From positions 1,302,001 through 1,366,000 of the forward strand of contig NZ_CP136946.1 in assembly GCF_050916355.1 (NCBI RefSeq): a stretch of DNA of 64,000 bases, written 5' to 3'. Positions 20,721 through 33,265 of the stretch are shown here, one piece after another. The translations under genes were made by a program, and so were the position numbers. The DNA comes from Jeongeupia wiesaeckerbachi (lineage in GTDB: Bacteria > Pseudomonadota > Gammaproteobacteria > Burkholderiales > Chitinibacteraceae). Numbering within the stretch: position 1 is the first letter of the stretch; every line of letters begins with the position of its first letter. The notes under the pieces are model-generated. The model had not been told where the DNA came from and did no database searches. It worked only from the letters and a program-made list of their open reading frames with translations.

Positions 20721-23436
20721 GGCGGCTCAAGGTATAGCGCTGCAGGGCGGCTTCGTTGCGCGGGGTAAGCACGACGTTGTCGGCCCGGACGCTGCAACGC
20801 GCGGTGTTCGCCATGGCGAATGTCAGCGGTCGGGTCGAGTCGAGGGCGAAGCTGAGTTTTCCCGGACCGGATTGCCACGTCTTCAACAGGCCGCTGGCAT
20901 CGGCAAGATAGGGCTGGGTCGGTGCGGTGGCTTGCAGTGCAAGATAGGCATTGTCGCCGGCCAGATGCACGTAGCGCTCTTTGCCGTGCTCGCTGAAGCC
21001 GGCAATGTTGCGGCTGGCGCCGATGTCGGGATACCCCAGCTCGGTGGGGATCCGGACCGTGCGCAAGGCACCGGCGTGGATGGCAAAGCCCTTGTCGTCA
21101 CGGGAGACAGAGGCTGAAAAGAAGGCATTGGCGCGTTCGATGTACTGCGATGCAAACATCGGGGTAATCGGTTTGCTCAGCGCCCAGGTCACGGCTTGCT
21201 GCACGGCGTCCAGCGATGCGCGTTTGGACGCGGCGTAGAAGTGCAGATAGATGTTGATCGGCTTGAGGCGGCGCTCGCCGTCGGTCATTTCGAAGGTCTC
21301 GATCACGCGCCGGTACCCGTAGAAGGGACCGGTCCAGTCGTTGGTGTAGACATTCTCGTTCTGGTTGGGCGCAAAGATCTGCAGTTCGCCACCAAAAGGC
21401 AGGCCCACCGGCGCCACTGCGGTGATCGACGGCAAGCGTTTGGTGATGACGGTGTCGCCGCCATTCATATTGAGCACGCCGGCCTTGCGGGTCAGCGCCA
21501 CGGCGTCGGGCATCGGCTTGCAATCGCCGGTCCACAGGAACACCTTGGTCTGCTTGCCCGGTGGCGCAAGGCGGTGATTGATGTAATCGATCGACCCGGT
21601 GATTTCGCGATTCAGGTCGAGCGTGTAACCGGGGATCTCGAGGTGGTAGTCCTCGGCATTGTCGGTATTGATCTTGCCCCACTGGAACGGATGCGAGTAA
21701 GAGTGGCTGGCTATTTCGACGTTGGGCAGCGCGAAAATTTGCCGGGCAATGGCTTCGGCCGCGGCCGAGTCTTTCGGATACAGGCCGGTCTGCGCCACTT
21801 CGCCTTCGATGACCGATACCGTCGCGGGCAGTCCGTACTTCTTCAGCACCTCGTTCAGCATGACTTCGCCTGCATAGGGGCGTTTCGGCATTTCCGCGCG
21901 GGAAACGAAGCCATCGCCATCCAGATGCATCAGGAAAACACGGCGGCCGTTTTCGGTGGTGACATCGGCAATCGGGCCCGGCGGCAAACGCAGGGCGCGC
22001 TGGAAAAAAGCAATCGGATCAAGCTGCCAGCGGTTGCTCTGATCGGGCATTTCGCTGCGGAAATACGGATCGAGGACATAGCCGCCCCAAGGCATGATGG
22101 CTGCCGCGTCAAAGCGGCGACCATTGGCGTCGCTCAGACTCAGCAGCGGCTCGCCCTGTTTCGCGGTCAGGCCGCGAAAGCCGTCCCGTTGGGGGCGGGG
22201 GGCGATCTCGAAACCGTAGAGCGGTGACTGGGTCACGATCTTGCGTGCCAGGGTTTCAGGCTTGCCGTCATCGATCAGGCCGAGCCGCTGCGCCCATTCA
22301 CCGCGGGTTTCGACGCCGAGGCCGGCGAAGGTGACCCAGGGCAAGCCGTCGTCGATCGCGTGCCGCAACCATGCCTGGGTGCTCGCCGGCAAGGTCACGC
22401 CATCAAGCCAGCTGACAATGCCGGCATAACGTCCGACCAGCGTACCGGCGGGCATGGCGCCACGGACATCGACGAATTCGGGTTTCAGGCCGAGATAGTT
22501 GAGCGGTGTCAGCAAGGCCAGCAAGTCTGAGCGCATCGGCGTCGCAAAGCGCTGGCCGTCGTAAAGGAACAGCACCGTGCGAGGCTGTACCTCGCGCAGG
22601 CCGACGCCCAGCGTTTTCAGATAGGGATCGGCGACCCAGGGAATGTAGCCGTCGGCCAGAATCTGTTCGGCGGTGCGGCGCGCCAGTGCCCGCTTGGCCG
22701 GCGCGACGTAGTCGATGGCGATGACCGGCAGCTTGTAGTCGTTGACGATGGGGGCGAGCTGCTGTTTCAGCCAGGTCCGGTCGGCTTCGCTGACCTCGAC
22801 ATAGCGTTTGCGGGACTGGTCCCAGCCCCGGTACAGCGATTCGAATGCCACTGCAGCCAGATCGGCGTGAATGCTGGGCATCACCTCGAAGCCGCGGTTG
22901 GCGATCAACTGCATGTCCGGATAGCGCACCCGGATCGCCCTGATCGCGCGGGCAAGCCCGTCGATCTGTGCCTGCTGGCTTTGCGGGGTCTTGGCGACGA
23001 TCTGCCACGAATCCAGCGTGTCGAGAAACAGCCCGCGGTAGCCTTTCTGGTACAGCGGCGTCACCATCTTGTCGACGACGAAGGTCGGCCAGTCGGCTTG
23101 GCTCTGGTCGACCACGACACCACCCCAGGCCTCGTTCTTGCCGAGCACCCACGACGATGGCAGCAATTTCGCGTACGGCTGATCGGCGGTGATTTCGCCG
23201 AGGCTCATATAGGCGAACCAGCGGGTTGATCCGGTGGTGGGGGCGGCAGCCAGATTGCCGGGTTCGACCACCACCCAGTCGAAGGTCGACAGCGCGTCGA
23301 TCGGTGGTGATTCGCCGTAGAAAAAAGCGACGCTGGGTTGTGGCGTTGCGGCCCGAACGAGGGTCATCCAGCTGCCCAGGATCAAGACCAGGAGCAAAAG
23401 CGTGCAGGCTCGGCGGGCAGGGTGCGAATGGGGCAT

Positions 23437-23548
23437 GGGGCACCTGGATAGAAAAGGGGATTGTAAGGATACTGCTAGTTTATTACGCCAAATGACTGGT
23501 GTATGTACCTGGCGTTCACAATCAACCTAGATCTGCCCGAGAAATAAA
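23437..23548 (-). promoter_or_regulatory. pel operon promoter region
   Basis: 112 bp between pelA and the pyk terminator. Contains TACAAT (minus strand, 23465-23460), a CAGGTG ribosome binding site and an inverted repeat ACGCCA...TGGCGT with 19 bases between its arms upstream of the -10. The repeat could bind a regulator, but no FleQ-type site is evident. Confidence 0.35.
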
Positions 23549-23585
23549 TACAACCCGAGACAGCGCTTAGCTGTCCTGGGTTGTA
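23549..23585 (-). terminator. Intrinsic terminator of pyk
   Basis: TACAACCC-GAGACAGC ... GCTGTCCT-GGGTTGTA, a long stem with one internal mismatch, directly after the pyk stop. Confidence 0.8.
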
Positions 23586-23590
23586 AATAC

Positions 23591-25024
23591 CTATTTGCCG
23601 CTGATTTCGATGATCCGCAGGCTGTCGGCGCCGTTGATGCCGCCACGCTGCGAACCGAAGGTCAGCGCCACCCGGTCGCGCGGCGCAATCAAATCGGCCT
23701 TGAGCAGGGCGAGTTGTGCGTGACTGAGCTGGGCTTCGCGATCCTGACCGACTTCGGCCGGGATCAGCATCGGTTGAACGTGGCGGAACAGCGCCAGTTT
23801 GCGATAGGTCGCCAGTTCGAGCGTACACGCGTAGATCGGCACATTGCTGTTGTAGCGCGACAGCCACAGTGCCGACGTGCCCGAGTGCGTCAGCGCCACG
23901 ATGGCCTTCAGCGGCAGGTGGCGGCTGGCGTACAGCGCTGCCATCGCCACGGTCTGGTCGACGCGATCGAACTGCACGGCGCCGCCGCGCACTTCGCTGT
24001 CAACGCGACACTCGCCCGAGCGCTCGGCCTCGATGCAGGTCCGCGCCAGCGCCTCGACCGCCTCGACCGGGTATTTGCCTGCCGCCGATTCGGCCGACAG
24101 CATCACCGCGTCGGTGCCGTCGAGCACGGCGTTGGCACAGTCGGAGACTTCGGCACGGGTCGGCACCGGGCTGGAGATCATCGATTCCATCATCTGCGTC
24201 GCGGTGATGGTCAGTTTGCGCTTGGCGCGGGCGCGCTTGATCATCATCTTCTGCAGCGCCGGTACGCTGGCGTCGCCGACTTCAACCGCCAGATCGCCAC
24301 GGGCGACCATGATGCCGTCGGAGGCGTCGAGGATTTCGTCGAGGTTGGCGACCGCTTCGGTGCGCTCGATCTTGGCGATCAGGCTGCCGTGGCCACCGGC
24401 GGCGCGCAACAGCGTGCGCGCCATATACATGTCGGCGGCGCTCTTCGGGAACGACACCGCGATGTAGTCGGCCTGCAAGGCGGCGGCGGTCTTGATGTCT
24501 TCCATGTCCTTGGCGGTCAGCGCCGGCGCGGTCAGGCCGCCACCCTTGCGGTTGATGCCCTTGTTGTTCGACAGCACGCCGCCGAACAGCACCGTGGTGT
24601 AGACCTCGGTGCCGCGCACCTCGAGCACTTCGAGCTGCAGCTCGCCGTCGCCGAGCAAGAGGATCGCGCCCGGTTCGACGTCGTTCGGCAACTCCTTGTA
24701 GTCGAGGCCGACGCGTTCGGCATTGCCGAGCTCGCAGGCGGCGTCGAGGATGAAGGTGGTGCCCTTCTTGAGTTCGATCTTGTTCTTTTCGAACTTGCCG
24801 ATGCGGATCTTCGGCCCCTGCAGGTCGGCGAGCACGGCGACCGGCACGCCGAGCTTGTCGGCGATGGCGCGCACGGTGTTGGCGCGGTCGGTGTGATCCT
24901 GGGCGGTGCCGTGGGAGAAATTGAGGCGGACGGTGTTGACGCCGGCCTTGATCAGCTGTTCGAGGACGGCCGGGTCGGTCGAAGCAGGGCCGAGGGTGGC
25001 GACGATCTTGGTACCGCGGGGCAT
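23591..25024 (-). CDS. pyk: Pyruvate kinase
   Basis: 477 aa from the ATG at 25024 with AGGAG eight bases upstream. It converts PEP and ADP to pyruvate and ATP. RGTKIVATLGPAS, NFSHG, the active-site region SLIAKIERTEAVANLDEI and MVARGDLAVEVG are all present, as is the K/Mg-site stretch TATQMMESMI. It ends NGADSLRIIEISGK. Which isozyme it is cannot be told. Confidence 0.96.
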   Translation of the reverse strand: MPRGTKIVATLGPASTDPAVLEQLIKAGVNTVRLNFSHGTAQDHTDRANTVRAIADKLGVPVAVLADLQGPKIRIGKFEKNKIELKKGTTFILDAACELGNAERVGLDYKELPNDVEPGAILLLGDGELQLEVLEVRGTEVYTTVLFGGVLSNNKGINRKGGGLTAPALTAKDMEDIKTAAALQADYIAVSFPKSAADMYMARTLLRAAGGHGSLIAKIERTEAVANLDEILDASDGIMVARGDLAVEVGDASVPALQKMMIKRARAKRKLTITATQMMESMISSPVPTRAEVSDCANAVLDGTDAVMLSAESAAGKYPVEAVEALARTCIEAERSGECRVDSEVRGGAVQFDRVDQTVAMAALYASRHLPLKAIVALTHSGTSALWLSRYNSNVPIYACTLELATYRKLALFRHVQPMLIPAEVGQDREAQLSHAQLALLKADLIAPRDRVALTFGSQRGGINGADSLRIIEISGK

Positions 25025-25451
25025 GGGTTCACTCCTAGTCATCAACGGGCAATCGGATCGAGCACTGTCTCTGGCGGGCGTGCGATCGATCGGACTGCAG
25101 CAAGGCTACCAGTGTCGCGACGCTACCGCTTTGACATGGCATATAAATTCGCATGATTTTCGGCAGCGGAATGCCAGCATTGCGGGTCTCCGATGGGTAA
25201 GTCGATACGGCCTTTCCTGATGTTTTTTTACGGCTTTGGCTTATAAGCTGTATTAGCTTGCAAAGAAAAATGAATTCAGTAAGCAGCAGTGACTGCCACG
25301 GTGGGACCACGCCGCTGGCGTGGGCGAATCGGCTCGGCGGTGCCCGGCGTAGAGTAACGACAAAACCGGATGCATCGTTTGAAACAGACGCCTCGTTCGA
25401 TGACCGTCCGCCGCGACGGGCTGTCGCTGACCTTTTGCAGAAGCGCCACCC
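25025..25451. other. Divergent intergenic region pyk / bcsB-like
   Basis: 427 bp with no convincing gene. It holds a TTGACA (about 25132) followed by AT-rich sequence, and a small palindrome AAGCT-GTATT-AGCTT near 25236-25256. The promoters of both divergent genes should be here. No riboswitch or terminator was recognised. Confidence 0.4.
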
Positions 25452-27626
25452 ATGTACAAGAAACCATTGAATCTGATCCTCATTGCCCTTGCCGGTGCGC
25501 TGCTGCTGCCATCGGCCGGCGCGGCCAGTCCGGCTGCCGAGCAATTCAGCCGCTGGGGTAGCGCGCCAACGGTCGTGCGCCGGATTGCGCTGAGCGATCT
25601 GGGCATCGATGCACCGGTGATCCTCAGCGCCGACAGCCAGCGTGACCTGTATCTGCCGGTGCCGGCATCGGTGGCGATCCGCAATGTCGCACTGCAGTTC
25701 AACGCCAACTATTTGCGCGGCAACGGCGGTCGCTCGCTGATGTTGCTCTCGATCGACGGCGACCCGGTGGTGTCGAACCGGATCACCGATGATCGCGGCG
25801 ACGTGACCCAGCAGCTGTCGATCAGCGGCGATGCGCGCAAGAGCGGCTTCCTGCAGCTCGGCGTGTCTTGGTCGTCGGTGTTGTCGGACATCGAATGCGC
25901 CGACCAGCGTGCGCCGGGCAATGTGTTGCGCGTGGCGCCGAGCTCGGCACTGAGCTACAGCTTTGATCCACGCGACATTCATGATCTTGCGACCGCCTGG
26001 ACTGCACTGCCGCTTGCGCCGGTGCTACTGGTCAGCCAGCGCAATCTGCAGGCGCCGGCGTTCGATGCGGCCTGGCGCGTGGGGCTCGCGCTCGAGCAGG
26101 GTGGCAAGCGGGTGATGATCCGGGCCTTGCCGGCGGTCGGCGATGTACTCGACCTGAGCGCTGTGGCCGTGCCGGAAGGCCTGCAGGGGATTCCGGCATT
26201 TGCCGCGCTGGCCGCACGCAGCCCGACGCACCGGCTGGCGAACGATGCCGAGCTGGCGGCCTTGCTCGCACTGGGACAGGCCGGGCCGCTGGCCGCCGAC
26301 GTGGTGATCCGAGACGAAGCGCTGATCCGGCGGGTGAACGCCGCATTCGATGCATTGGGGCAGCAGGTGCAGCGTGCTGCACCCGATGCGTCGGCGGCTT
26401 ATACCGCCTGGCGCCAGCAGGGCACGGCCTTCGTCGCCGGCAAGGCCGACAATGTCCGGCTGGCCATGCTGGGTGGTAATGCGGTGATCGCGATCGACCA
26501 GAATGCCGGTGCCCAGGCGGTCGGTCTGTTTGCGAGCCAATGGCGCGGCATTGCGCTGGGCAAGGCATTGAATGTCCGGGTGGCGTCGGGACCGGCGCAG
26601 GACGAATCGACCGTGTTGCTGAACCGTTTCGGCGCCATGGCCGGTACGCTCGATGTGTTGGGCCGCAGCGATCGCAGTGTGGCGTTCGACCTGGTCACCG
26701 CGGTCAGTGGCAACCGCTTGCCGGTCGAGCTGGGCTTCAACGTGACCGCGGCACCGAATGCCGCCGGCGAGGCGCCGGTGGCGTCGATCTTCCTTAACGA
26801 TTTCCTGATCGGTTCGGCCAATCTCAAACCGGACGGCAGGCCGCAGTGGGTACGCGCCGAAATTCCGCGGCACGTGCTGGCCGCCAGGAACGAGGTCAAG
26901 ATCAGCTTTCTGCGCCAGCCGACCCAGCTGCGCTGCCATGATCAGCCGACCAGTTACCCGGTCAGTATTCTGCCGGGCAGCTATCTGCGTCTGGCCGAAG
27001 TCAAACCGTCGGCCGATTTCGTCGGCGTCGCAGCCGGATTTGGCGCAAAGCAGGATGTCGCCGTTCCGGCGTCGTGGCTCGGCGACGCGCCAGCCCAGCT
27101 TCATCGCCTGATCCGGATTGCAGGCGCCGCCGGCATATCGGCGGCACAGGCCAGGTTGCAGGTGGTGCCGACAGGCCAGACGCCGCGCATCGATGCGCCC
27201 TTCCTCGCGCTCGACGTGCCAGTCGGCCAGGCCCTGACCTCGGTCGAGAATGGCCGGCTCGTCATCAACGGCGGCAAGAACAAGCAAGCGGTGCTGGACC
27301 TCGCCACGCTCGACCGTCTTGCCGTGGTCGAAGTGGCCAAGTCGGGCGAGTATCTGGGCATTGCCTATCGCAGTATCGGCAAGCAGGCGCCGCTGCCGGC
27401 GAGGCCGTTCCGGCTGACCCGTGGCGACATTGCCGTACTCGGCGACGAAGGGGCGATCCTGCAAATCGACAGCAGGGCGCCGACCGAGCTCGATGCGATC
27501 AAGGCGGAGCCGACCGCGCTGTGGCAAGGCTTGTCGACGCCATGGAAGTTTGCCGCCGGCGCTGTGCTGCTGCTGGTGCTCGCGGCGTTGCTTCGCCGTC
27601 TGTTCCGGAAGAAACCCAAGGGCTGA
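25452..27626 (+). CDS. BcsB-like periplasmic membrane-anchored protein
   Basis: 724 aa. Signal peptide (residues 1-24), a large periplasmic region and a single C-terminal TM (about 698-716) followed by RRLFRKKPKG. The order of beta-rich carbohydrate-binding-like and ferredoxin-like segments and motifs such as DLYLPVPASV, LQFNANYLRG and NEVKISFLRQ (then a Cys-containing QLRCHDQPT) fit the cellulose synthase subunit BcsB family, which anchors the BcsA synthase in Gram-negatives. No bcsA, bcsC or bcsZ is nearby. It is a stand-alone gene 2 kb from the pel operon. Polysaccharide association is inferred from family only. Confidence 0.6.
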   Translation: MYKKPLNLILIALAGALLLPSAGAASPAAEQFSRWGSAPTVVRRIALSDLGIDAPVILSADSQRDLYLPVPASVAIRNVALQFNANYLRGNGGRSLMLLSIDGDPVVSNRITDDRGDVTQQLSISGDARKSGFLQLGVSWSSVLSDIECADQRAPGNVLRVAPSSALSYSFDPRDIHDLATAWTALPLAPVLLVSQRNLQAPAFDAAWRVGLALEQGGKRVMIRALPAVGDVLDLSAVAVPEGLQGIPAFAALAARSPTHRLANDAELAALLALGQAGPLAADVVIRDEALIRRVNAAFDALGQQVQRAAPDASAAYTAWRQQGTAFVAGKADNVRLAMLGGNAVIAIDQNAGAQAVGLFASQWRGIALGKALNVRVASGPAQDESTVLLNRFGAMAGTLDVLGRSDRSVAFDLVTAVSGNRLPVELGFNVTAAPNAAGEAPVASIFLNDFLIGSANLKPDGRPQWVRAEIPRHVLAARNEVKISFLRQPTQLRCHDQPTSYPVSILPGSYLRLAEVKPSADFVGVAAGFGAKQDVAVPASWLGDAPAQLHRLIRIAGAAGISAAQARLQVVPTGQTPRIDAPFLALDVPVGQALTSVENGRLVINGGKNKQAVLDLATLDRLAVVEVAKSGEYLGIAYRSIGKQAPLPARPFRLTRGDIAVLGDEGAILQIDSRAPTELDAIKAEPTALWQGLSTPWKFAAGAVLLLVLAALLRRLFRKKPKG

Positions 27627-27667
27627 GTCGGCGCATGCCCGGCGACGGGGATACGCGCCGGAACGCA

Positions 27668-27696
27668 CAAAGGCCAGACGCGAACGTCTGGCCTTT
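27668..27696. terminator. Bidirectional terminator between bcsB-like gene and tRNA-Ala
   Basis: CAAAGGCCAGACG, loop CGAA, CGTCTGGCCTTTG. A near-perfect stem with A/T flanks, shared by the convergent bcsB-like gene and tRNA-Ala. Confidence 0.85.
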
Positions 27697-27702
27697 GTTG
27701 TC

Positions 27703-27778
<76 letters not shown>

Positions 27779-27837
27779 AATCGCTGACCAGATTAGTCAA
27801 GCGATCGGGGCGGCGTCAAGCCGCCCGGTGGCCGGTG

Positions 27838-30579
<2,742 letters not shown>

Positions 30580-30645
30580 TTTCCTGCTACCAGCTGACCC
30601 GCTGCGAGCCTATGCGGCGCACGCGGGCGTGATTTCATTACGAGA

Positions 30646-30714
30646 ACGGCGGACAGGTTACCCCATCCGCCGTCGGCGTCGTTTAAGGCATCGCCCAATT
30701 GTGGGGACGATGCC
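30646..30714 (-). promoter_or_regulatory. Two hairpins upstream of secA
   Basis: ACGGCGGA (30646-30653) pairs with TCCGCCGT (30666-30673), and GGCATCG (30687-30693) pairs with CGATGCC (30708-30714) with extra CCCA/TGGG inside. The distal one may end the M23 peptidase transcript, and the proximal one would lie in the secA leader. Neither has a strong T-run. Confidence 0.35.
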
Positions 30715-30729
30715 GCAGTTTATCCATCC

Positions 30730-31614
30730 CTAGTCGCTTGATGCGGTACTACTTGTGATCGAATCTTGCGCTGAGCCGACAAATCGCAACGGGTTTTGTG
30801 CAATCTGCTTGTAGCGGATCTCGAAGTGCAGATGGGGGCCGGTGGAGCGGCCGGTGCTCCCCAGCAAGGCGATCGTTTGTCCGGCCGAAACGCTGTCGCC
30901 GGGCTGCACGAGAAGGCGGCTGGCGTGGGCATATCGGCTGGTCAGGCCGTAGCCGTGATCAAGCTCGACCATATTACCATACTGCGAATGGGCTGCCGCG
31001 TAAGCGACCTTGCCGGCTGCCGCCGCATGGATGGGCGTACCGATTGGGCCGACGAAGTCGATCCCTTCGTGGAAAGTCTGTCTCCCGCTGAACGGGTCGA
31101 GGCGCCAGCCGAAGCTCGACGACTGCAGGCCGCTTTGCATCGGTGCCCGCGTCGGCAAGGTATCGCCGGCCGGTGCGGCGAGACGCAGCTGCGCGAGCGA
31201 AAACTGATCCAGATAGGCGTCGGCGCGGTTGTCGCTGTCGCCGAGCAGCCGGGACAGGTCGCTGGCGTCGAGCGCCGTGCCAAGCTGGGTCAGGCCGCCG
31301 CGCGGCGCCGGTTTGTCGGACAGGAAGGGCGTGACGTCGATGCCGGTGCGGCTGCCCAGCTGTTTCGCCAGCCCGTCGAGCCGGGTCAGCTTGGCCTGCA
31401 GTTCGCCCAGACGTACCGCCAGCGCGTCGACATTGGCGTGAACCGGTCGGGCCAGCGGCCAGCGGGGTTCGATCCGCTCGCCACGGGCCAGCAGCGCAAT
31501 CCCGGCCCCCGCGGTCAGTCCCAGGCCGAGCACGCCGACGAGCATGGCGGTCAGTGCCGCCGGGCCGAGTGAAATTGCCCTCGCGAAGCGGCTGGAAACC
31601 AGAATAATATTCAT
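30730..31614 (-). CDS. M23 family peptidoglycan metallopeptidase
   Basis: 294 aa from the ATG at 31614 (AGGGGA upstream). One N-terminal TM (about 17-39), then a coiled-coil-like linker, then a LytM/M23 domain with the zinc ligands in FHEGIDF and HLHFE and the GDSVSAGQTIALLGSTG stretch. Predicted to face the periplasm and act on peptide crosslinks or as an amidase activator. It is divergent from the dciA-like gene with only 27 bp between starts, so the two promoters must overlap each other's coding regions. Confidence 0.9.
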   Translation of the reverse strand: MNIILVSSRFARAISLGPAALTAMLVGVLGLGLTAGAGIALLARGERIEPRWPLARPVHANVDALAVRLGELQAKLTRLDGLAKQLGSRTGIDVTPFLSDKPAPRGGLTQLGTALDASDLSRLLGDSDNRADAYLDQFSLAQLRLAAPAGDTLPTRAPMQSGLQSSSFGWRLDPFSGRQTFHEGIDFVGPIGTPIHAAAAGKVAYAAAHSQYGNMVELDHGYGLTSRYAHASRLLVQPGDSVSAGQTIALLGSTGRSTGPHLHFEIRYKQIAQNPLRFVGSAQDSITSSTASSD

Positions 31615-31641
31615 ATGTCCCCTGTTTAATCCGGAATGCCT

Positions 31642-32088
31642 ATGTCTTTGTTCGGCCATTCGGGCTTCATCGGTCAAGACCGAGAGCTGCTGCGGCTGGC
31701 GGCACGCATCGGTGAGCTCAACCACTTGCTCGACGCGGTCCGTCGCCACGTGCCACCCGAAGTCGCGTCGTCGTGCGTTTCGGTCGCCTGGGGCCCCGGT
31801 GAAACCTTATTGATAGGCGTACGTTCGTCCGCCGCCGCCGCGCGCGTACGCGTGGTGGCGCCGCAGCTTCGCGATGCGCTCAGCGCTGCGGGATGGCAAG
31901 CTAGCGCAATCCGCCCACGGGTGCAAGTCGCGCTGCAGCAGGAAAAATCCAGAATCAACAAGGACTTGCGGCTGTCGGATTCGGCGTGTTCGGCCTTCGA
32001 ACAACTGGCCGATACGCTGGAAGCCGGGCCGTTGAGGGACGCGGTGGCGACGCTGGTGGCGCATCAGCAGCAGCGCAAGGCGCGCTGA
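31642..32088 (+). CDS. DUF721 / DciA-like protein
   Basis: 148 aa from the ATG at 31642, which has GGA six bases upstream; the ATG at 31636 abuts that GGA and is less likely. The N-terminal half contains an LDAVRRHVPPEVASSCVSV segment and a GETLLIGVRSSAAAARVR beta strand typical of DUF721, the family of the replicative helicase operator DciA. The C-terminal tail is basic (HQQQRKAR). Found next to an M23 peptidase gene and secA, the usual DciA context in betaproteobacteria. Helicase loading is family knowledge. Confidence 0.75.
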   Translation: MSLFGHSGFIGQDRELLRLAARIGELNHLLDAVRRHVPPEVASSCVSVAWGPGETLLIGVRSSAAAARVRVVAPQLRDALSAAGWQASAIRPRVQVALQQEKSRINKDLRLSDSACSAFEQLADTLEAGPLRDAVATLVAHQQQRKAR

Positions 32089-32125
32089 TCGCCATCGGTC
32101 GCAGACCGTCGGTGTGGGGAAAGGC

Positions 32126-32158
32126 AAAAAAAAGCGGGCGCCTTGGTCGCGGCGCCCG
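32126..32158 (-). terminator. Strong minus-strand intrinsic terminator
   Basis: Eight G-C-rich pairs and a T8 run on the minus strand, facing the 3' end of the dciA-like gene. On the plus strand there is no T-run, so it does not look like the dciA terminator. Confidence 0.8.
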
Positions 32159-32260
32159 ATATCAGGGAGGAGATGAGCAAAATGCGCGTCGTCGCTAGAC
32201 GTCCATCGCATAGGTGATCAGAGCGACGGGACGGCGCCTAGTTCCCGCGGCGGCGAAAAA
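32126..32260 (-). ncRNA. Candidate small RNA ending in a strong terminator
   Basis: The minus strand has a perfect 8-bp stem CGGGCGCC / GGCGCCCG (32158-32135) with an 8-base loop followed by eight T residues (32133-32126). No minus-strand gene lies upstream of it, since uppP is divergent. Just before the hairpin is CATCTCCTCCCTGAT, an anti-Shine-Dalgarno-like UCCUCC in a probably single-stranded stretch. The 5' end is not defined; 32260 is a guess and no clear promoter was found. Confidence 0.4.
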
Positions 32261-32331
32261 ATGCTGCAAGGCCGACGGGCGGCAAATCAGGCGTCTGCGG
32301 ACCGTTCATCCCCCGTTAAAGCGCTGATGGC

Positions 32332-32337
32332 TATAAT
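32332..32337 (+). promoter_or_regulatory. -10 element of uppP
   Basis: A perfect TATAAT preceded by GGC, 41 bases before the uppP start. No good -35 is seen at 17 bases. Confidence 0.5.
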
Positions 32338-32378
32338 GCGCGCTCTTGCCGACCTGCACACAAGGGCATTGCCACCGT

Positions 32379-33203
32379 ATGGATATCGTTCTGCTGCTCA
32401 AATCGCTGATCATGGGCGCCGTCGAAGGGATCACCGAGTTCCTGCCGATCTCGAGCACCGGCCACCTGATCCTGACCGGCGACCTGCTGAATTTCCTTTC
32501 CAAGGACAAACGCGACGTCTACGAGATCTTCATCCAGCTGGGTGCGATGCTGGCGGTGGTCTGGGAGTATCGCGCCAAGATCGGCGCAACACTGAGCGGC
32601 GCGGTCCGCCCCGGTGCGGCGCGCAATCTGGCGCTGGCGGTGGTCATCGGGTTCATCCCGGCGGCCATCATCGGCCTGCTGCTGAACAAGACGATCAAGG
32701 CGCATCTGTTCGCGCCGATTCCGGTCGCGACCGCCTTCATCGTCGGCGGCCTGATCATTCTGTGGGCCGAGAAACGCCAGCATACGGTGCGGGTGCAAAC
32801 CGTTGACGAACTGAGCCTGAAAGACGCGCTGATGGTCGGCCTGGCCCAGTGCCTGGCGCTGATTCCGGGCACCAGCCGTTCGGGTGCGACAATTATCGGC
32901 GGCCTGTTCCTTGGCCTGTCGCGCAAGGCGGCGACCGAGTTTTCCTTCTTCCTCGGCATTCCGACGCTCGGCGCCGCGTCGATCTACAGTCTGCTCAAGT
33001 ATCGCCACGCGCTCGAGATGGCCGATTTCGGCGTCTTTGCCGTCGGCTTCTTTGCGTCCTTCGTGTTTGCCTTTATCGCTGTCCGTGCCTTGCTCCGGTT
33101 CATCTCGACGCATACCTTCATTCCGTTTGCGTGGTACCGGATCGCGTTCGGCGTGCTGGTGCTGCTGACGTGGTACACCGGCCTGGTCGACTGGACGGTC
33201 TGA
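32379..33203 (+). CDS. uppP: Undecaprenyl-diphosphatase UppP (BacA)
   Basis: 274 aa from the ATG at 32379. It dephosphorylates undecaprenyl pyrophosphate to recycle the lipid carrier for cell-wall and polysaccharide synthesis. The family motifs EGITEFLPISSTGHL and PGTSRSGATIIGG are present along with about eight membrane segments. Single-gene unit ending at the terminator at 33218-33246. Confidence 0.96.
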   Translation: MDIVLLLKSLIMGAVEGITEFLPISSTGHLILTGDLLNFLSKDKRDVYEIFIQLGAMLAVVWEYRAKIGATLSGAVRPGAARNLALAVVIGFIPAAIIGLLLNKTIKAHLFAPIPVATAFIVGGLIILWAEKRQHTVRVQTVDELSLKDALMVGLAQCLALIPGTSRSGATIIGGLFLGLSRKAATEFSFFLGIPTLGAASIYSLLKYRHALEMADFGVFAVGFFASFVFAFIAVRALLRFISTHTFIPFAWYRIAFGVLVLLTWYTGLVDWTV

Positions 33204-33217
33204 TTGCCGATACGGTC

Positions 33218-33246
33218 AAAAAAAGCGCCCCGATGGGCGCTTTTTT
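33218..33246. terminator. Bidirectional terminator uppP / ctaB
   Basis: AGCGCCC (33224-33230), loop CGAT, GGGCGCT (33235-33241), with A and T runs on both sides. Sits between convergent genes. Confidence 0.9.
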
Positions 33247-33265
33247 GTTGGCTGTGGGTTTGCGG

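Noticed and set aside
23437..23548. FleQ operator before pelA
   Set aside because: No match good enough to the P. aeruginosa FleQ site; only an unrelated inverted repeat is present.
23714..25156. 480-codon plus-strand frame opposite pyk
   Set aside because: Antisense shadow; no domain, His/Asp/Val-rich composition typical of reversed high-GC genes.
32166..32215. 14-codon plus-strand ORF after GGGAGGAG
   Set aside because: Good ribosome binding site but no promoter, no downstream gene to lead and no sequence features; the same bases are better explained as the anti-SD part of a minus-strand RNA.
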